From assembly GCA_052400665.1 (NCBI GenBank), contig JBQTGK010000004.1: a stretch of DNA of 64,000 nucleotides. One strand, given 5' to 3'. This DNA comes from JBQTGK01 sp052400665. Its GTDB lineage: Bacteria > Bacteroidota > Bacteroidia > Bacteroidales > Marinifilaceae. The stretch's first letter is position 1; the number at the start of each line of letters is the position of its first letter. Under the pieces are notes generated by a model, which made no database searches, was not told where the DNA came from, and worked only from the letters and a program-made list of their open reading frames with translations. This document shows positions 8,921-17,389 of the stretch, one piece after another. The position numbers were made by a program, and so were the translations under genes.

Positions 8921-9379
8921 ATGGCTAGATCGCAAGAAACTTACAACAAAAAGGAAAAAGAAAAAAGAAAACTTCAGAAGAGAAAAGAGAAGGAAGCACG
9001 TAAAGAAGCACGTAAAGAAGCCGGTGGTGGCAAATCATTTGAAGATATGATTGCTTATACCGATGAGTTTGGTAATATTACATCAACTCCTCCAGATCCG
9101 ACTAAAAAGGAAGAGATTAATGCAGAAGATATTGTTTTAGGAGCTCGTAATAGTGGCGACTTTGCAGAAGAAGATCATGCAAGAGAAGGTATCGTTAGTT
9201 TCTTTAATGATAGTAAAGGTTACGGTTTTATTAAAGATTCAGTAACTAAAGAAAGTGTTTTTGTTCACGTTAATGGTTTGGTAGAGCAAATCAGAGAAAA
9301 CGATAGAGTTACTTATGAAACTGAGCGTGGTCCTAAGGGAATGAATGCAGTTAATGTGGCTTTAGTTAAAAAGAAGTAA
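8921..9379 (+). CDS. Cold-shock domain protein with a basic N-terminal extension
   Basis: The C-terminal part of this 152-residue protein (about 88-150) is a cold-shock domain, with the RNP1-like motif KGYGFIKD and RNP2-like FVHVNGL that bind single-stranded RNA or DNA. The first 35 residues are highly charged (Lys/Glu/Arg) and include a tandem EARK repeat, probably forming a basic helix. A middle linker (about 36-85) is acidic and flexible. This is about twice the length of a simple Csp. Related long versions occur widely in Bacteroidota. A role in RNA chaperoning is inferred from the domain. It converges on a second, minimal cold-shock gene and shares a terminator with it. Confidence 0.88.
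   Translation: MARSQETYNKKEKEKRKLQKRKEKEARKEARKEAGGGKSFEDMIAYTDEFGNITSTPPDPTKKEEINAEDIVLGARNSGDFAEEDHAREGIVSFFNDSKGYGFIKDSVTKESVFVHVNGLVEQIRENDRVTYETERGPKGMNAVNVALVKKK
8993..9022 (+). repeat. 12-base tandem repeat inside the cold-shock protein gene
   Basis: The unit GAAGCACGTAAA occurs twice in a row (8993-9004, 9005-9016) and a third partial copy follows. It encodes EARK-EARK-EA in the basic N-terminal region. Copy number could vary without breaking the frame. Confidence 0.7.
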
Positions 9380-9420
9380 AGTTTCATATTTAAATATGAA
9401 TTACATATTAGATGAAAATA

Positions 9421-9449
9421 AAAAAAGCAGCCATTTGGCTGCTTTTTTT
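9421..9449. terminator. Bidirectional terminator between two cold-shock genes
   Basis: AGCAGCC pairs with GGCTGCT around a four-base loop. An A run precedes and a T run follows the stem, so it can end both the plus-strand long cold-shock gene and the minus-strand short one. Confidence 0.9.
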
Positions 9450-9473
9450 TATTTCAATATCAAAGTAATCTAA

Positions 9474-9665
9474 TTAGTCGATTACTCTTACATTAACGGC
9501 GTTTAAACCTTTTCTTCCTTTTTCAACATCGTACTCAACTTTGTCGTTATCTTGAATTTCGTCAACAAGACCTGATACGTGTACGAAGATGTCTTCACTT
9601 GAATCTGCTGGTTTGATAAAACCGAAACCTTTTGACTCGTTAAAGAATTTTACTGTTCCTTCCAT
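9474..9665 (-). CDS. Cold-shock protein, CspA-type
   Basis: This 63-residue protein is a complete minimal cold-shock domain. It starts MEGTVKFFNESKGFGFIKP (RNP1) and continues with DIFVHVSGL (RNP2), then a second half rich in Asp/Glu/Lys. Such proteins bind single-stranded nucleic acids and melt RNA structure. The second half, KGRKGLNAVNV, closely resembles that of the neighbouring long protein (GPKGMNAVNV), so the two domains are paralogues. A promoter at 9827-9856 predicts an mRNA leader of about 155 bases, typical of cold-shock genes. Confidence 0.95.
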   Translation of the reverse strand: MEGTVKFFNESKGFGFIKPADSSEDIFVHVSGLVDEIQDNDKVEYDVEKGRKGLNAVNVRVID

Positions 9666-9820
9666 GGTAATTTTTTTTAAAATAATAAATTAATGTTGAA
9701 AGTCTTTAACTCTCTGTAATACCAGTAACAATCACATTAATTTTTATTCCGGAAGGGAATGAAAAGGTAACGAATGATAATGAAATTAAAAGAGGAGATG
9801 TTCATCCTACAGACTTTATA
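9666..9820 (-). promoter_or_regulatory. Long 5' leader of the short cold-shock gene
   Basis: Between the predicted start of transcription near 9820 and the ATG at 9665 there are about 155 untranslated bases. Long leaders that change fold with temperature are known for csp mRNAs of other bacteria. Whether this one acts that way is an inference. No riboswitch class is recognised. Confidence 0.45.
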
Positions 9821-9826
9821 ACGCGC

Positions 9827-9856
9827 CAAAGGTAAGTAAAAAATCTTTACCCCAAA
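9827..9856 (-). promoter_or_regulatory. Promoter of the short cold-shock gene
   Basis: On the minus strand TTTG (9853-9856) is followed after 18 bases by TACCTTTG (9827-9834). This matches the Bacteroidota housekeeping promoter TTTG-N19-21-TAnnTTTG with a spacer one base short. Confidence 0.65.
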
Positions 9857-9927
9857 CAATTTTTATTAAAATTGTTCGTGTTAATATTCTTATTATAATG
9901 AGTATTTTAGATTATGTGTACTTTGCA

Positions 9928-10449
9928 TTACTTATTAAGGATTGCATAAATAAGGTTATCTACCCATACTCCATTGGCAATAAGGTTCTTTTTTAAGTGA
10001 GTTTCTGTTCTAAAATTAAGTTTTTCAGCTAATTTTATTGAGGCAATATTAGCCGGATCTCTTGATATAATTATTCGATGTTTGTTTAAGATATTAAATA
10101 AATAAGTAATGATAGTTTGTGAGGCTTCATTGGAATAATCTTTCTTTTGATGTTCTTTGGCTATGGTGAATCCCAGTTCAACTAAAAAGCCATCATCTTC
10201 TATAAAATGAAGGTTAGTATCACCAATTAATTCGGAACTTTTTTTTAAAAGTACAAATTGAAACCAGGTATTAGGAATATTAATACAATCGCTAAGTCTG
10301 TTTCTAATAAAAATATCGCATTCTTCTAAAGTTTTAGGAATCCAGCCTTGATATTTATTTTAATCTTTATCATGGTGATATTTGTAAAGGGCTTTAGCAT
10401 CATGAGCTTTAATTTTTTGAATCGGCAGACGTTTTGTTGTTAATTCCAT
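9928..10449 (-). pseudogene. GNAT acetyltransferase interrupted by one stop codon
   Basis: Read from ATG at 10449, the frame encodes MELTTKRLPIQKIKAHDAKA and reaches KYHHDKD, then a TAA at 10360-10362. It continues in the same frame with NKYQGWIPKTLEEC through to a stop at 9928. Ignoring the TAA, the 173-residue product has normal GNAT length. It shows the RimJ/RimL-like order: an N-terminal substrate strand, ELGFTIAKEHQKKDYSNEA (acetyl-CoA loop region) and NIASIKLAEKLNFR near the end. One base change from a sense codon explains the stop, so decay is probably recent. No ATG follows soon after the stop. It lies 3 bases downstream of the DUF4197 gene and may have been its operon partner. Confidence 0.8.
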
Positions 10450-10452
10450 TTA

Positions 10453-11211
10453 TTAGGATTTATCTAGTTCACCAAATACTCGCTTTAAAATATTATTTAC
10501 TCTTTTTATCGGATCTTTTCGAATTTGCTTTTCTTCGTTTGCAACTTTTAGAAAAAGAGCTTGTAAAGCTTTATCAGTCACGTATTCGTCAAGTTTAGTG
10601 TTTACAGGTTTTAAATTTGTAATTTTACCAGCAAAGCTACCTGCTACTTTATTGTAATTTTGAGTCAGTAAATTCCACGATTCGTTTGTTGAGATATTTG
10701 CTAATAATTTTTTATCTAAGGAAACTTTTACTTTAGGAAGAAAAAGATTTTTTAATTTGTCTGAAGTTTTGCTTTGTAAATATAATGTAGCGGCATTACT
10801 TTCCCCTTTAAGGATATTAAAAGCATCTACTATAGTCATTTCGCTTATTGCCGATGCAAAAATAGGAGCAGCTTCTTTAACGGCATCTTCGGCGGCTCTG
10901 TTAAGTCTGATTTCGACTTTCTCAACCAAATCTTTACCTCCTGGAATTAAACTTAGGTTTTTAGTAATACTTTGTGCTTCTGGAGGCAAAAGAATTTTTA
11001 CTAATTCATCTTTGTAAAATCCGTTTTCAGTAGCCAGAATATTTGCTGCATTTACACTGCCTATACGTAAAGCTTCCTTTAATCCACTTGATACTTCACC
11101 ACTTGTTAATGGTTTATTTTGTTCTAAAGCATATTGGTTAAGAACGGTCTGCATTTCGGCACAGGACGATAATAATATGCTTAAAATTATTATAGAGAAT
11201 ATCTTTTTCAT
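10453..11211 (-). CDS. DUF4197 family lipoprotein
   Basis: From ATG at 11211 the product has about 252 residues, starting with a lipoprotein signal (MKKIFSIIILSILLSSC, Cys17). Longer starts at 11232 or 11259 are possible but would put extra residues before the signal. The mature protein carries the DUF4197 pattern: SSGLKEALRIGSVNAA, KILLPPEAQSI, NRAAEDAVKEAAPIF, ILKGESNAATLYL and EEKQIRKDP near the end. The family is widespread in Bacteroidota and Proteobacteria and has no known function. Being a lipoprotein it should sit in the periplasm or outer membrane. The broken GNAT gene follows directly. Confidence 0.85.
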   Translation of the reverse strand: MKKIFSIIILSILLSSCAEMQTVLNQYALEQNKPLTSGEVSSGLKEALRIGSVNAANILATENGFYKDELVKILLPPEAQSITKNLSLIPGGKDLVEKVEIRLNRAAEDAVKEAAPIFASAISEMTIVDAFNILKGESNAATLYLQSKTSDKLKNLFLPKVKVSLDKKLLANISTNESWNLLTQNYNKVAGSFAGKITNLKPVNTKLDEYVTDKALQALFLKVANEEKQIRKDPIKRVNNILKRVFGELDKS

Positions 11212-11359
11212 AGTAAAGTTATTTTGATTCATTTTAATTAATGATGTTGAAGATATCAAAAAAAATCATGCTCTCAATAAAGTTTTTTATTTAGGGATAG
11301 TTGAATTTGTTTTGACAGGTTGTATCTTGTTCTGAAATTTTAAATTCTATTTTTAAGCA

Positions 11360-12043
11360 ATGAAGTGGTTATTAGTATTAGTTAGTCGAGTTTCATCTTC
11401 CAAAAATCGATTTTTATCCGACAAAGAATCGGTTCATGAATTGGCAAATTGGATTTCGCATGCATTGGGAATTGTATTTATAATACCTGCAGGAGTTTTC
11501 TTGCTAACAAAAACCTGGCATACCCAAAGTTGGAAAGGATTTTTGGCAGTATTAGTTTTTGTTTTAGGATTTCTGATTCTTTATACAGCATCTTCGGTTT
11601 ATCATTACATGTATAATACCATAAAACGTGATCGGTTTAGGAAATTCGATCACATTAGTATATTTATAATGATAGCAGGAACTTATACGCCATTTTTGGT
11701 TATTTATCTCGATAATTTTATAGGGAAACTATATCTTTCTATTTTATGGGTACTTGTGATTTGTGGTAGCATTTACAAACTTTATTTAATGGGGAGATAT
11801 CGTTGGATTTCTTTGTTTTTGTATCTCTTTATGGGATGGATTTTAGTATTTAATTTTAAGATGTTTAGTAATGCTTTACCTACATTAAGTCTTCAGTGGA
11901 TTTTTATAGGTGGCTTGTTTTATACTTTAGGAGTGGTTTTTTACGTATGGAAGAAATTACCATTTAACCACTTTATTTGGCACTTGTTTGTTTTGGGAGG
12001 TAGTCTTTCTCATTTTATGGCGGTTTATTATTGCATTGTTTAG
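11360..12043 (+). CDS. Hemolysin III / PAQR-type membrane protein (TrhA family)
   Basis: This 227-residue protein has about seven membrane helices. It carries the family histidine and aspartate motifs: SVHELANWISHALG at the first helix, SSVYHYM, FDHISIFIMIAGTYTPF and the C-terminal HLFVLGGSLSHFMAVYY. The His and Asp residues are the likely zinc site of the CREST/PAQR superfamily. Some bacterial members (TrhA) affect membrane energetics and fluidity. Hemolysis is a historical name and is not implied. It is a single gene, divergent from the DUF4197 gene. The hairpin at 12101-12134 lies beyond its end but is oriented mainly for the opposite strand. Confidence 0.9.
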   Translation: MKWLLVLVSRVSSSKNRFLSDKESVHELANWISHALGIVFIIPAGVFLLTKTWHTQSWKGFLAVLVFVLGFLILYTASSVYHYMYNTIKRDRFRKFDHISIFIMIAGTYTPFLVIYLDNFIGKLYLSILWVLVICGSIYKLYLMGRYRWISLFLYLFMGWILVFNFKMFSNALPTLSLQWIFIGGLFYTLGVVFYVWKKLPFNHFIWHLFVLGGSLSHFMAVYYCIV

Positions 12044-12100
12044 GTTTAAATTATCTGCCTATGAAGTAGTGCTAAGTGGGTTAATGAGTTTTATGTATTA

Positions 12101-12134
12101 AAAAAAAAGAGGCTTTCAGATTAAAGAAAGCCTC
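12101..12134 (-). terminator. Minus-strand terminator
   Basis: GAGGCTTTC (12109-12117) pairs with GAAAGCCTC (12126-12134). On the minus strand the stem is followed by a run of nine T, while on the plus strand no T run follows. It therefore terminates a minus-strand transcript, which supports a gene in 12159-12520. Confidence 0.8.
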
Positions 12135-12158
12135 GAAATACTTATATGAGTGGTAATG

Positions 12159-12520
12159 CTAGCAAATTCTGCAATTTTTTACATCCCAAGAAACAGGATA
12201 GTCTTGTTTTTCAATCAGTTATTTAATTATTCTTCTATATCCCAAACAGCACAGCATGAGGTTGTTTGGTTTAAAGCCTTAAGTAGGGATGTCCAGTTAT
12301 CCATTATTTCCAGACTTAGTTTGCCTTCGTATTCTTTAAAAATTTTGAGGGCAGAAGAACCACAGAAATGTAATTTATCTTCCATAAATTTGAAATTGTC
12401 ATTTTTTGTAAATACTTGATATCCAACATTAAAGTATTCACACTCATTTAATTGGAGAGTAACTTTAAGATGAATTGTAGTCTTAGTTTGTTGTTTTGTC
12501 TTAGTTTTTGCTTTTTTGAT
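12159..12520 (-). CDS. Coding-like small frame without ATG start (possibly decayed)
   Basis: On the minus strand an open frame from about 12520 to the TAA at 12227 reads about 97 residues with strongly protein-like composition. It starts in a basic stretch (KKAKTKTKQQTK), continues TIHLKVTLQLNECEYFNVGY and ends SCCAVWDIEE. No ATG, GTG or TTG stands at its beginning; the first codon after the upstream stop region that fits is ATC at 12518-12520, and the first ATG (12385) would remove the N-terminal half. About ten bases after the stop, another frame reads IEKQDYPVSWDVKNCRIC up to a TAG at 12159, which also looks coding. A minus-strand terminator follows. It may use a rare start codon, or be a gene that lost its start and suffered a frameshift. 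I do not recognise the family. Confidence 0.45.
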
Positions 12521-12640
12521 TGTTTAGAGAGAGAGTTAGAGTATTTTAGGTTCGTAGTTTATGTCTATATCTAAAATTACGGATTTTTAAGGTTTCAGGA
12601 AAATAGAACTTATCAAAGGCTCATATTCATAGTTGAACAG

Positions 12641-12667
12641 AAAAAAAGCTCCACGAATGGAGCTTTT
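12641..12667 (-). terminator. Terminator of the tryptophanase gene
   Basis: AAAAGCTCCA (12644-12653) pairs with TGGAGCTTTT (12658-12667) around CGAA. On the minus strand a T run follows. It lies 19 bases after the tryptophanase stop codon. Confidence 0.85.
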
Positions 12668-12685
12668 AAAATATTGATTTGTTTG

Positions 12686-14065
12686 TTAATCTATTTTTTC
12701 TAATTGCACAGTGAAGTGTCTCATGATTGGAGCCTCGGTAACAATTTTAAAACCATGTTTTATTTCATGTCTGCGATCAAACACATTTTTAAGAGCTACA
12801 GCAATCACATCCATATGGTTATTAGTATAGGTTCTTCTTGGAATAGCCAAACGCAACAATTCCAAATCGGGATATCTGTTTTTGCGGGTTTCGGGATCTC
12901 TATCAGCTAAAATTGTTCCAATTTCAACACCACGAATTCCTGCTTCTAAATACAATTCGCATCCAAGGGTTTGCGCCTGATATTCTTCTTTAGGAATGTG
13001 GGCTAAAATTTTCTTGGCATCCACAAAAATTGCATGTCCACCTATTGGCTTTTGGAATGGAATACCAAATTCATCTAATTTGCCACCCAAATATTCAATT
13101 TGCTTAATTCTGGTTTCAAGATATTCAAATTCAGTACCTTCATCTAAACCTTGTGCTAGTGCATTCATATCTCGACCCGACATACCTCCGTAAGTAACAT
13201 ATCCTTCGAACATGATGTTGTAAGTAGATGCTTGTTTCCAAAGCTCTTCGCTTTTCATGCCAATAAATCCACCCATATTTACGATTGCATCCTTTTTAGA
13301 ACTCATGGTTGCCATATCAGCATAAGAATACATTTCTTTTACAATTTCCTTAATTGTTTTGTCTGCGTATCCTTCTTCTCGTGTTTTAATAAAATAGGCA
13401 TTTTCGGCAAAACGAGCCGAGTCGTAACATACTGGAATATCATATTTATTGGCCAATTTTTTAACGGCTTTTAGGTTAGCCATGGATACAGGCTGACCTC
13501 CTGATGAATTGCAGGTTACGGTAACTATTATCATAGGAATTTGTTCCTTAGGATATGCTGAAAGAACAGATTCCAGCTTTATGAGGTCGATATTTCCCTT
13601 AAAAGGATGATTAATTTCTGTGTCGAAGGCTTCGTCTATGGTGCAGTCGACAGCTTTGGCTTTTCGAAATTCAATATGACCTTTTGTGGTATCGAAATGT
13701 GAGTTTCCAGGAACTACATCGCCATTTTTAATCAATACCGAAAAAAGAACATTCTCAGCTGCTCTTCCCTGGTGGGTAGGAAGAAAGAAGTCAAATCCAA
13801 GAATGTTTTTAATGGCAGCTTTCATGTTATAGTAAGAACGAGCACCAGCATAACTTTCATCGCCAAGCATCATTGCCGACCATTGTTTGTCACTCATGGC
13901 ACCTGTTCCCGAGTCGGTCAAAAGATCAATAAAAACCTGATCGCTTTTAAGGTTAAATAGGTTATAATTAGCTTCTTTTAACCATTGTTCTCTTTCTTTT
14001 CGGGTACTTCTTTTGATGGTTTCTACCATCTTAATTTTATATGATTCTGCGAAAGGTAATTTCAT
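12686..14065 (-). CDS. tnaA: Tryptophanase
   Basis: This 459-residue PLP enzyme of the beta-eliminating lyase family splits tryptophan into indole, pyruvate and ammonia. IDLLTDSGTGAMSDKQW and FLPTHQGRAAEN are family motifs. K258 in SSKKDAIVNMGG is the likely PLP lysine. It must be told apart from tyrosine phenol-lyase. The segment GVEIGTIL matches tryptophanase, where phenol-lyase has an arginine-bearing SMERG. The C-terminal RHFTVQL carries the His of tryptophanase, where phenol-lyase has Phe. Some other segments (AMSDKQW, YGGMSGRDM) resemble phenol-lyase, so specificity is likely but not certain. No aromatic amino acid permease is adjacent. Indole release could serve signalling (inference). 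Confidence 0.85.
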   Translation of the reverse strand: MKLPFAESYKIKMVETIKRSTRKEREQWLKEANYNLFNLKSDQVFIDLLTDSGTGAMSDKQWSAMMLGDESYAGARSYYNMKAAIKNILGFDFFLPTHQGRAAENVLFSVLIKNGDVVPGNSHFDTTKGHIEFRKAKAVDCTIDEAFDTEINHPFKGNIDLIKLESVLSAYPKEQIPMIIVTVTCNSSGGQPVSMANLKAVKKLANKYDIPVCYDSARFAENAYFIKTREEGYADKTIKEIVKEMYSYADMATMSSKKDAIVNMGGFIGMKSEELWKQASTYNIMFEGYVTYGGMSGRDMNALAQGLDEGTEFEYLETRIKQIEYLGGKLDEFGIPFQKPIGGHAIFVDAKKILAHIPKEEYQAQTLGCELYLEAGIRGVEIGTILADRDPETRKNRYPDLELLRLAIPRRTYTNNHMDVIAVALKNVFDRRHEIKHGFKIVTEAPIMRHFTVQLEKID

Positions 14066-14647
14066 AATATTATTTTTTTGTGTTGTTAATGTTTATATCA
14101 ATATTAAATTGATGATATGATTTTGTTTTTTAGTAATTCGCACTTAAATACACCTATATAATTTGTATTACTAGGATAAAACAGATAAAGATAAGACAGT
14201 TGTATGTATGCAATTATGCAGAATACTTTTCGTATCTGTTAATTATATATTTATGATTGTGAAGATTATAGGGCGAATAATTCCCGAGCGAGTTTAGAAG
14301 TGGAACTCATCTCTATTTTTGATATTAAGGTAGATTTTGTGTGTCAGTTTCGGAAGTTGATGTTTTTTTTCCATGATTTCTGATTTTCTACTAGTTCAAA
14401 ATTATAATATTTTTGGATCAATCAAAAAATCTAAAGAGAAAAAAATGCAAACGTTTGAATTATTGTTCAGATTTTATAAATGTGGTTTTGGTTTGATTTT
14501 TGATAAGATTGAAGCCGTTATTTCTTTTAAGATCGAAATAATTTTAACATTTTTGCATGTGTCAGACATGATATTAATATATTGTGTTTGCTTTATGTAA
14601 GTTCTCCAAAGCCAATTAATTATTAACACTGAACAGAACTTTGCCCA
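14066..14647. other. Divergent intergenic region, no clear gene
   Basis: This 582-base AT-rich gap lies between tryptophanase and the DUF3078 gene. I looked for a tnaC-type Trp-containing leader peptide just upstream of tryptophanase and saw none. A 75-codon plus-strand frame (14373-14600) has no recognisable features. The gap must hold both promoters, but no good TTTG-N19-TAnnTTTG pair was found. Confidence 0.45.
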
Positions 14648-16279
14648 ATGATTCGACTATTTTGTGTTTTACTATTATTTATTCAACCAATTGTAATTTT
14701 TTCTCAAAAAAAAATTCAGAAAGATTCTCTTTTGTTAGACCAAATAAAACTGGAAGATTCTTTTGTTCGCTTAAAGCATAATCCTAAGGATTCACTAAAA
14801 TATTTTAAAAACGATACGGTTCTTACAAAAATTAAAGATCCCTTGCAGCATTTGGATAATATTGGATTTAAATTTATTGTTAGAGAATTGGCTATGGATT
14901 ACGCCAAGCCTTATCATCAAACCGATTCGGTTAAGGATGCTGTTAATGCCTTATTGGAATATGTTGGTAATGATAGTATTCGGAATATGGTATTTTATTT
15001 AAAAGAATATATTGAGCATAGAAATACCGAAGATGCTTTGCGGGAAATTAAAAAACAGGTTGAGCTTGAAAAAGCGCTAAGCTATCAACCCGATTTGCCA
15101 CAAATTGATGAGGTTCCAACAAAATTATCGTGGAAAGCTGAGGCTTTGGACGAATTATACAATTATGTAGAGAATGATCCTGTTCATCAGTGGATAAGAG
15201 AGATAAGCAGGGATTCTGTTTTTATGGGAGTGAAGAATTATATGGATGATTCGGTTAAGTTTTGGATTAACAATGGCAAACAGGATTTTAAACGTTTTTG
15301 GCTAAAAAAAAACAAGAGAGATTCCATTGGGATTTGGATTCAAAATACCACCGATCGATCGGTAAGGATATTGGTTGATGATGATGTTTATCAGCAATCG
15401 GTGCAACGTTCTAAACTTAGAGGAACAAGTGTGAAGTTGGAGGAAAAATTATCAAAGGATCAATACAAATTAGCTAAACTTGGTAAGTATAAACGTTATT
15501 CTCAAACTTGGAAATTGGGAGCTACCATAGGTTTATCCTTTAATCAGGGACATGTAAGTGATAGTTGGTCGGGAGGCGGACAGAGTTCCATTGCAACTCT
15601 ATCGACAGTAAATGCTTTTGCTAATTATAAAAAGGGAAAACATACCTGGGACAATAGTTTAATTGTAAAATATGGACTTTTAAAATCAGGAGATAATGAT
15701 TTTAGAAAAAATGAAGATAAAATTGAGTTAAATACAAAATATGGGCAGAAAGCGGTAAAAAACTGGTACTACTCAGCTCAGTTCAACATAAAAACACAGA
15801 TGTTGAAAGGATATACTTATTCAAGTTCTGCACCTCGTGTTTTAAAATCTAATTTCTTTGCTCCTGCATATATTATAGCTTCAATTGGTATGGATTATAA
15901 ACCAAATAAAAATTTATCAATTCTACTTTCTCCTTTATCGGCAAAATATACAATTGTAAACGATACGGTATTAATCGATCAGACTAAATATGGTGTAGAG
16001 AAAGGGGAGAAAGTTAAAAAGGAGATTGGATCTTATGTTAATTTTACTCACAAGGTGAAGTTCTGGGAAGATATGCAGTTACAAAACAAAGTAACTCTTT
16101 ATTCGAATTATACAAAGCAGGCTAAAAATGTGGATATCGATTGGGAAATGACAATAAAAATGCCAATTAACCAATACATGTCCACAAGCATATCTACTCA
16201 TATAATATCCGATGATGATACCGGATCGAAAATACAATTTAAAGAAAATCTAGCAGTAGGTGTGAGTTATCGGTTTTAA
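14648..16279 (+). CDS. DUF3078 outer-membrane protein
   Basis: The 543-residue product starts with a signal peptide (MIRLFCVLLLFIQPIVIFSQ). Residues about 25-280 are helical and charged. The C-terminal half (about 290-543) is a beta-rich DUF3078 domain, with WKLGATIGLSFNQGHVSDSW, GGGQSSIATLSTVN, SPLSAKYTIVND and TLYSNYTKQAKNVDIDWEM. It ends in an aromatic residue (VGVSYRF), as outer-membrane barrels recognised by BamA do. The family is restricted mainly to Bacteroidota and its function is unknown. The long N-terminal domain, rich in short repeats of D-S-V and I-R-E-like residues, is unusual for the family and may reach into the periplasm. It is transcribed alone. Confidence 0.85.
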   Translation: MIRLFCVLLLFIQPIVIFSQKKIQKDSLLLDQIKLEDSFVRLKHNPKDSLKYFKNDTVLTKIKDPLQHLDNIGFKFIVRELAMDYAKPYHQTDSVKDAVNALLEYVGNDSIRNMVFYLKEYIEHRNTEDALREIKKQVELEKALSYQPDLPQIDEVPTKLSWKAEALDELYNYVENDPVHQWIREISRDSVFMGVKNYMDDSVKFWINNGKQDFKRFWLKKNKRDSIGIWIQNTTDRSVRILVDDDVYQQSVQRSKLRGTSVKLEEKLSKDQYKLAKLGKYKRYSQTWKLGATIGLSFNQGHVSDSWSGGGQSSIATLSTVNAFANYKKGKHTWDNSLIVKYGLLKSGDNDFRKNEDKIELNTKYGQKAVKNWYYSAQFNIKTQMLKGYTYSSSAPRVLKSNFFAPAYIIASIGMDYKPNKNLSILLSPLSAKYTIVNDTVLIDQTKYGVEKGEKVKKEIGSYVNFTHKVKFWEDMQLQNKVTLYSNYTKQAKNVDIDWEMTIKMPINQYMSTSISTHIISDDDTGSKIQFKENLAVGVSYRF

Positions 16280-16387
16280 AAAATAGCGACATGCAAGGGG
16301 GTACGATTTTATGTCAAAAGAAATTTTAAATTCTTTAGGCTTTAATTAAAAAATACTATTTTGCTAAATAAATTAAAACAATAATCT

Positions 16388-16855
16388 ATGAGTTTAAGTT
16401 ATAACGTACCAGGTGTTGGAATTATAAAAATAGATACCCTAGTAGTAGACTCTAATGGAACATTAACACTGAAAGGTGAGATGGTTCCTGGTGTGGTTGA
16501 GAGAATTCATCGTCTTCAAATGTTGGGGGTAAATGTGGTAATGATTTCTTCTGATCAGAGAGGAAATGCTCGTGATTTGGCTTTGTCGAGTGGCATTAGT
16601 TACTACGAAGCAAATAATTCAAGAGAAAAAGAAGATGTGCTAATATCTCTTGGAAGTAGAAATGTGGCAGCCATCGGTAATGCCCGTATTGATATTGGAC
16701 TTTTTGTTCAGTCAGTAATTTCAATTGCAACATTACAAAGCGAAGGGATTCATAAAGATATTATCGATCATGTTGATGTAATTTTACCATCGATAAATGA
16801 TGCATTGGATTTTTTCCTTGATGAAAGTACATTTATTGCTACCATGAAGCGATAG
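16388..16855 (+). CDS. Small HAD protein, soluble P-type ATPase-like
   Basis: This 155-residue protein has the HAD core. D21-S-N23-G-T is motif I with the nucleophile Asp21. VVMISSDQRGNARDLA holds the motif II serine and an R instead of a lysine nearby, and AAIGNARIDIGLF is the acidic motif IV region. The second residue of motif I is Asn rather than the acid/base Asp of true phosphatases, as in the COG4087 group called soluble P-type ATPases. The biological substrate of that group is not known. It lacks a cap domain and membrane helices, so it is cytosolic. It follows the DUF3078 gene by about 108 bases and has its own terminator. Confidence 0.8.
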   Translation: MSLSYNVPGVGIIKIDTLVVDSNGTLTLKGEMVPGVVERIHRLQMLGVNVVMISSDQRGNARDLALSSGISYYEANNSREKEDVLISLGSRNVAAIGNARIDIGLFVQSVISIATLQSEGIHKDIIDHVDVILPSINDALDFFLDESTFIATMKR

Positions 16856-16877
16856 CTTGTAAGCTTTTAAAAATATT

Positions 16878-16904
16878 AAATCTCCTTTAAGGAGATTTTT
16901 TTTT
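16878..16904 (+). terminator. Terminator of the HAD gene
   Basis: AAATCTCC pairs with GGAGATTT around TTTAA and is followed by a run of T residues, on the plus strand. Confidence 0.9.
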
Positions 16905-16954
16905 GCATACTAATCAGTTAAAAAGTAAATTTTCAATGATTTTAATTTCATACT

Positions 16955-17389
16955 ATGGATTTAGCTTTATTTGTATTTTCAATTTTGTCTTTGTTGTTTG
17001 GAGTATATTGGTATTTTCTTTATGTTCCAAATTATAAGGGCTATGTTTCGAAAGATGGACAGATGTTAACAAAATATCTTAATCCAGAGGCACTGCTACA
17101 ATTAAGTAAACAAAAGAATAATCATATTTGGATTATTGATGTTAGAGAAGAAGAGTATTTCTTGTTGGGACATATTCCCGGGGCTAAAAATTTTCCTTAT
17201 GATAAAGTAGAACAATGGTATCCTCAAATTCCCCCCGATAAGTATCTTATTTTATACTGCGACCTTACTTTAAAAACCCAGGAAGTAATTATCTTTTTAG
17301 AAGCAAAAGGTTATGAGCGTGTATTAAATTGGGGTAAATATAAACGTTGGAAATTCGATGAAACCATCGAGGAAAATATCATTATTTGA
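16955..17389 (+). CDS. Membrane-anchored rhodanese domain protein
   Basis: The 144-residue protein begins with one hydrophobic helix (residues about 2-22), followed by a rhodanese domain from about residue 60. [20 protein letters not shown] is the family opening motif. The active-site cysteine is C102 in [12 protein letters not shown]. Rhodaneses carry sulfur as a persulfide or sense thiols. The loop after the cysteine (CDLTLKT) is less like the classic CRSGxR, so catalytic sulfur transfer is not certain. The helix should tether the domain to the inner membrane. Its stop overlaps the convergent macro-domain gene by 8 bases. Confidence 0.85.
   Translation: MDLALFVFSILSLLFGVYWYFLYVPNYKGYVSKDGQMLTKYLNPEALLQLSKQKNNHIWIIDVREEEYFLLGHIPGAKNFPYDKVEQWYPQIPPDKYLILYCDLTLKTQEVIIFLEAKGYERVLNWGKYKRWKFDETIEENIII

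Noticed and set aside
12150..12419. An 89-codon plus-strand frame
   Set aside because: It lies antisense to the more protein-like minus-strand frame, and the terminator at 12101-12134 is oriented for the minus strand.
12686..14065. Tyrosine phenol-lyase instead of tryptophanase
   Set aside because: The GVEIGT and RHFTVQL segments match tryptophanase at the positions that separate the two enzymes, although some other segments resemble phenol-lyase.
14066..14200. Possible tnaC-type leader peptide for tryptophanase
   Set aside because: No short frame with a Trp codon and following structure was seen directly upstream.
14373..14600. A 75-codon frame upstream of the DUF3078 gene
   Set aside because: No recognisable features; Phe/Ile-rich as expected by chance in AT-rich sequence.
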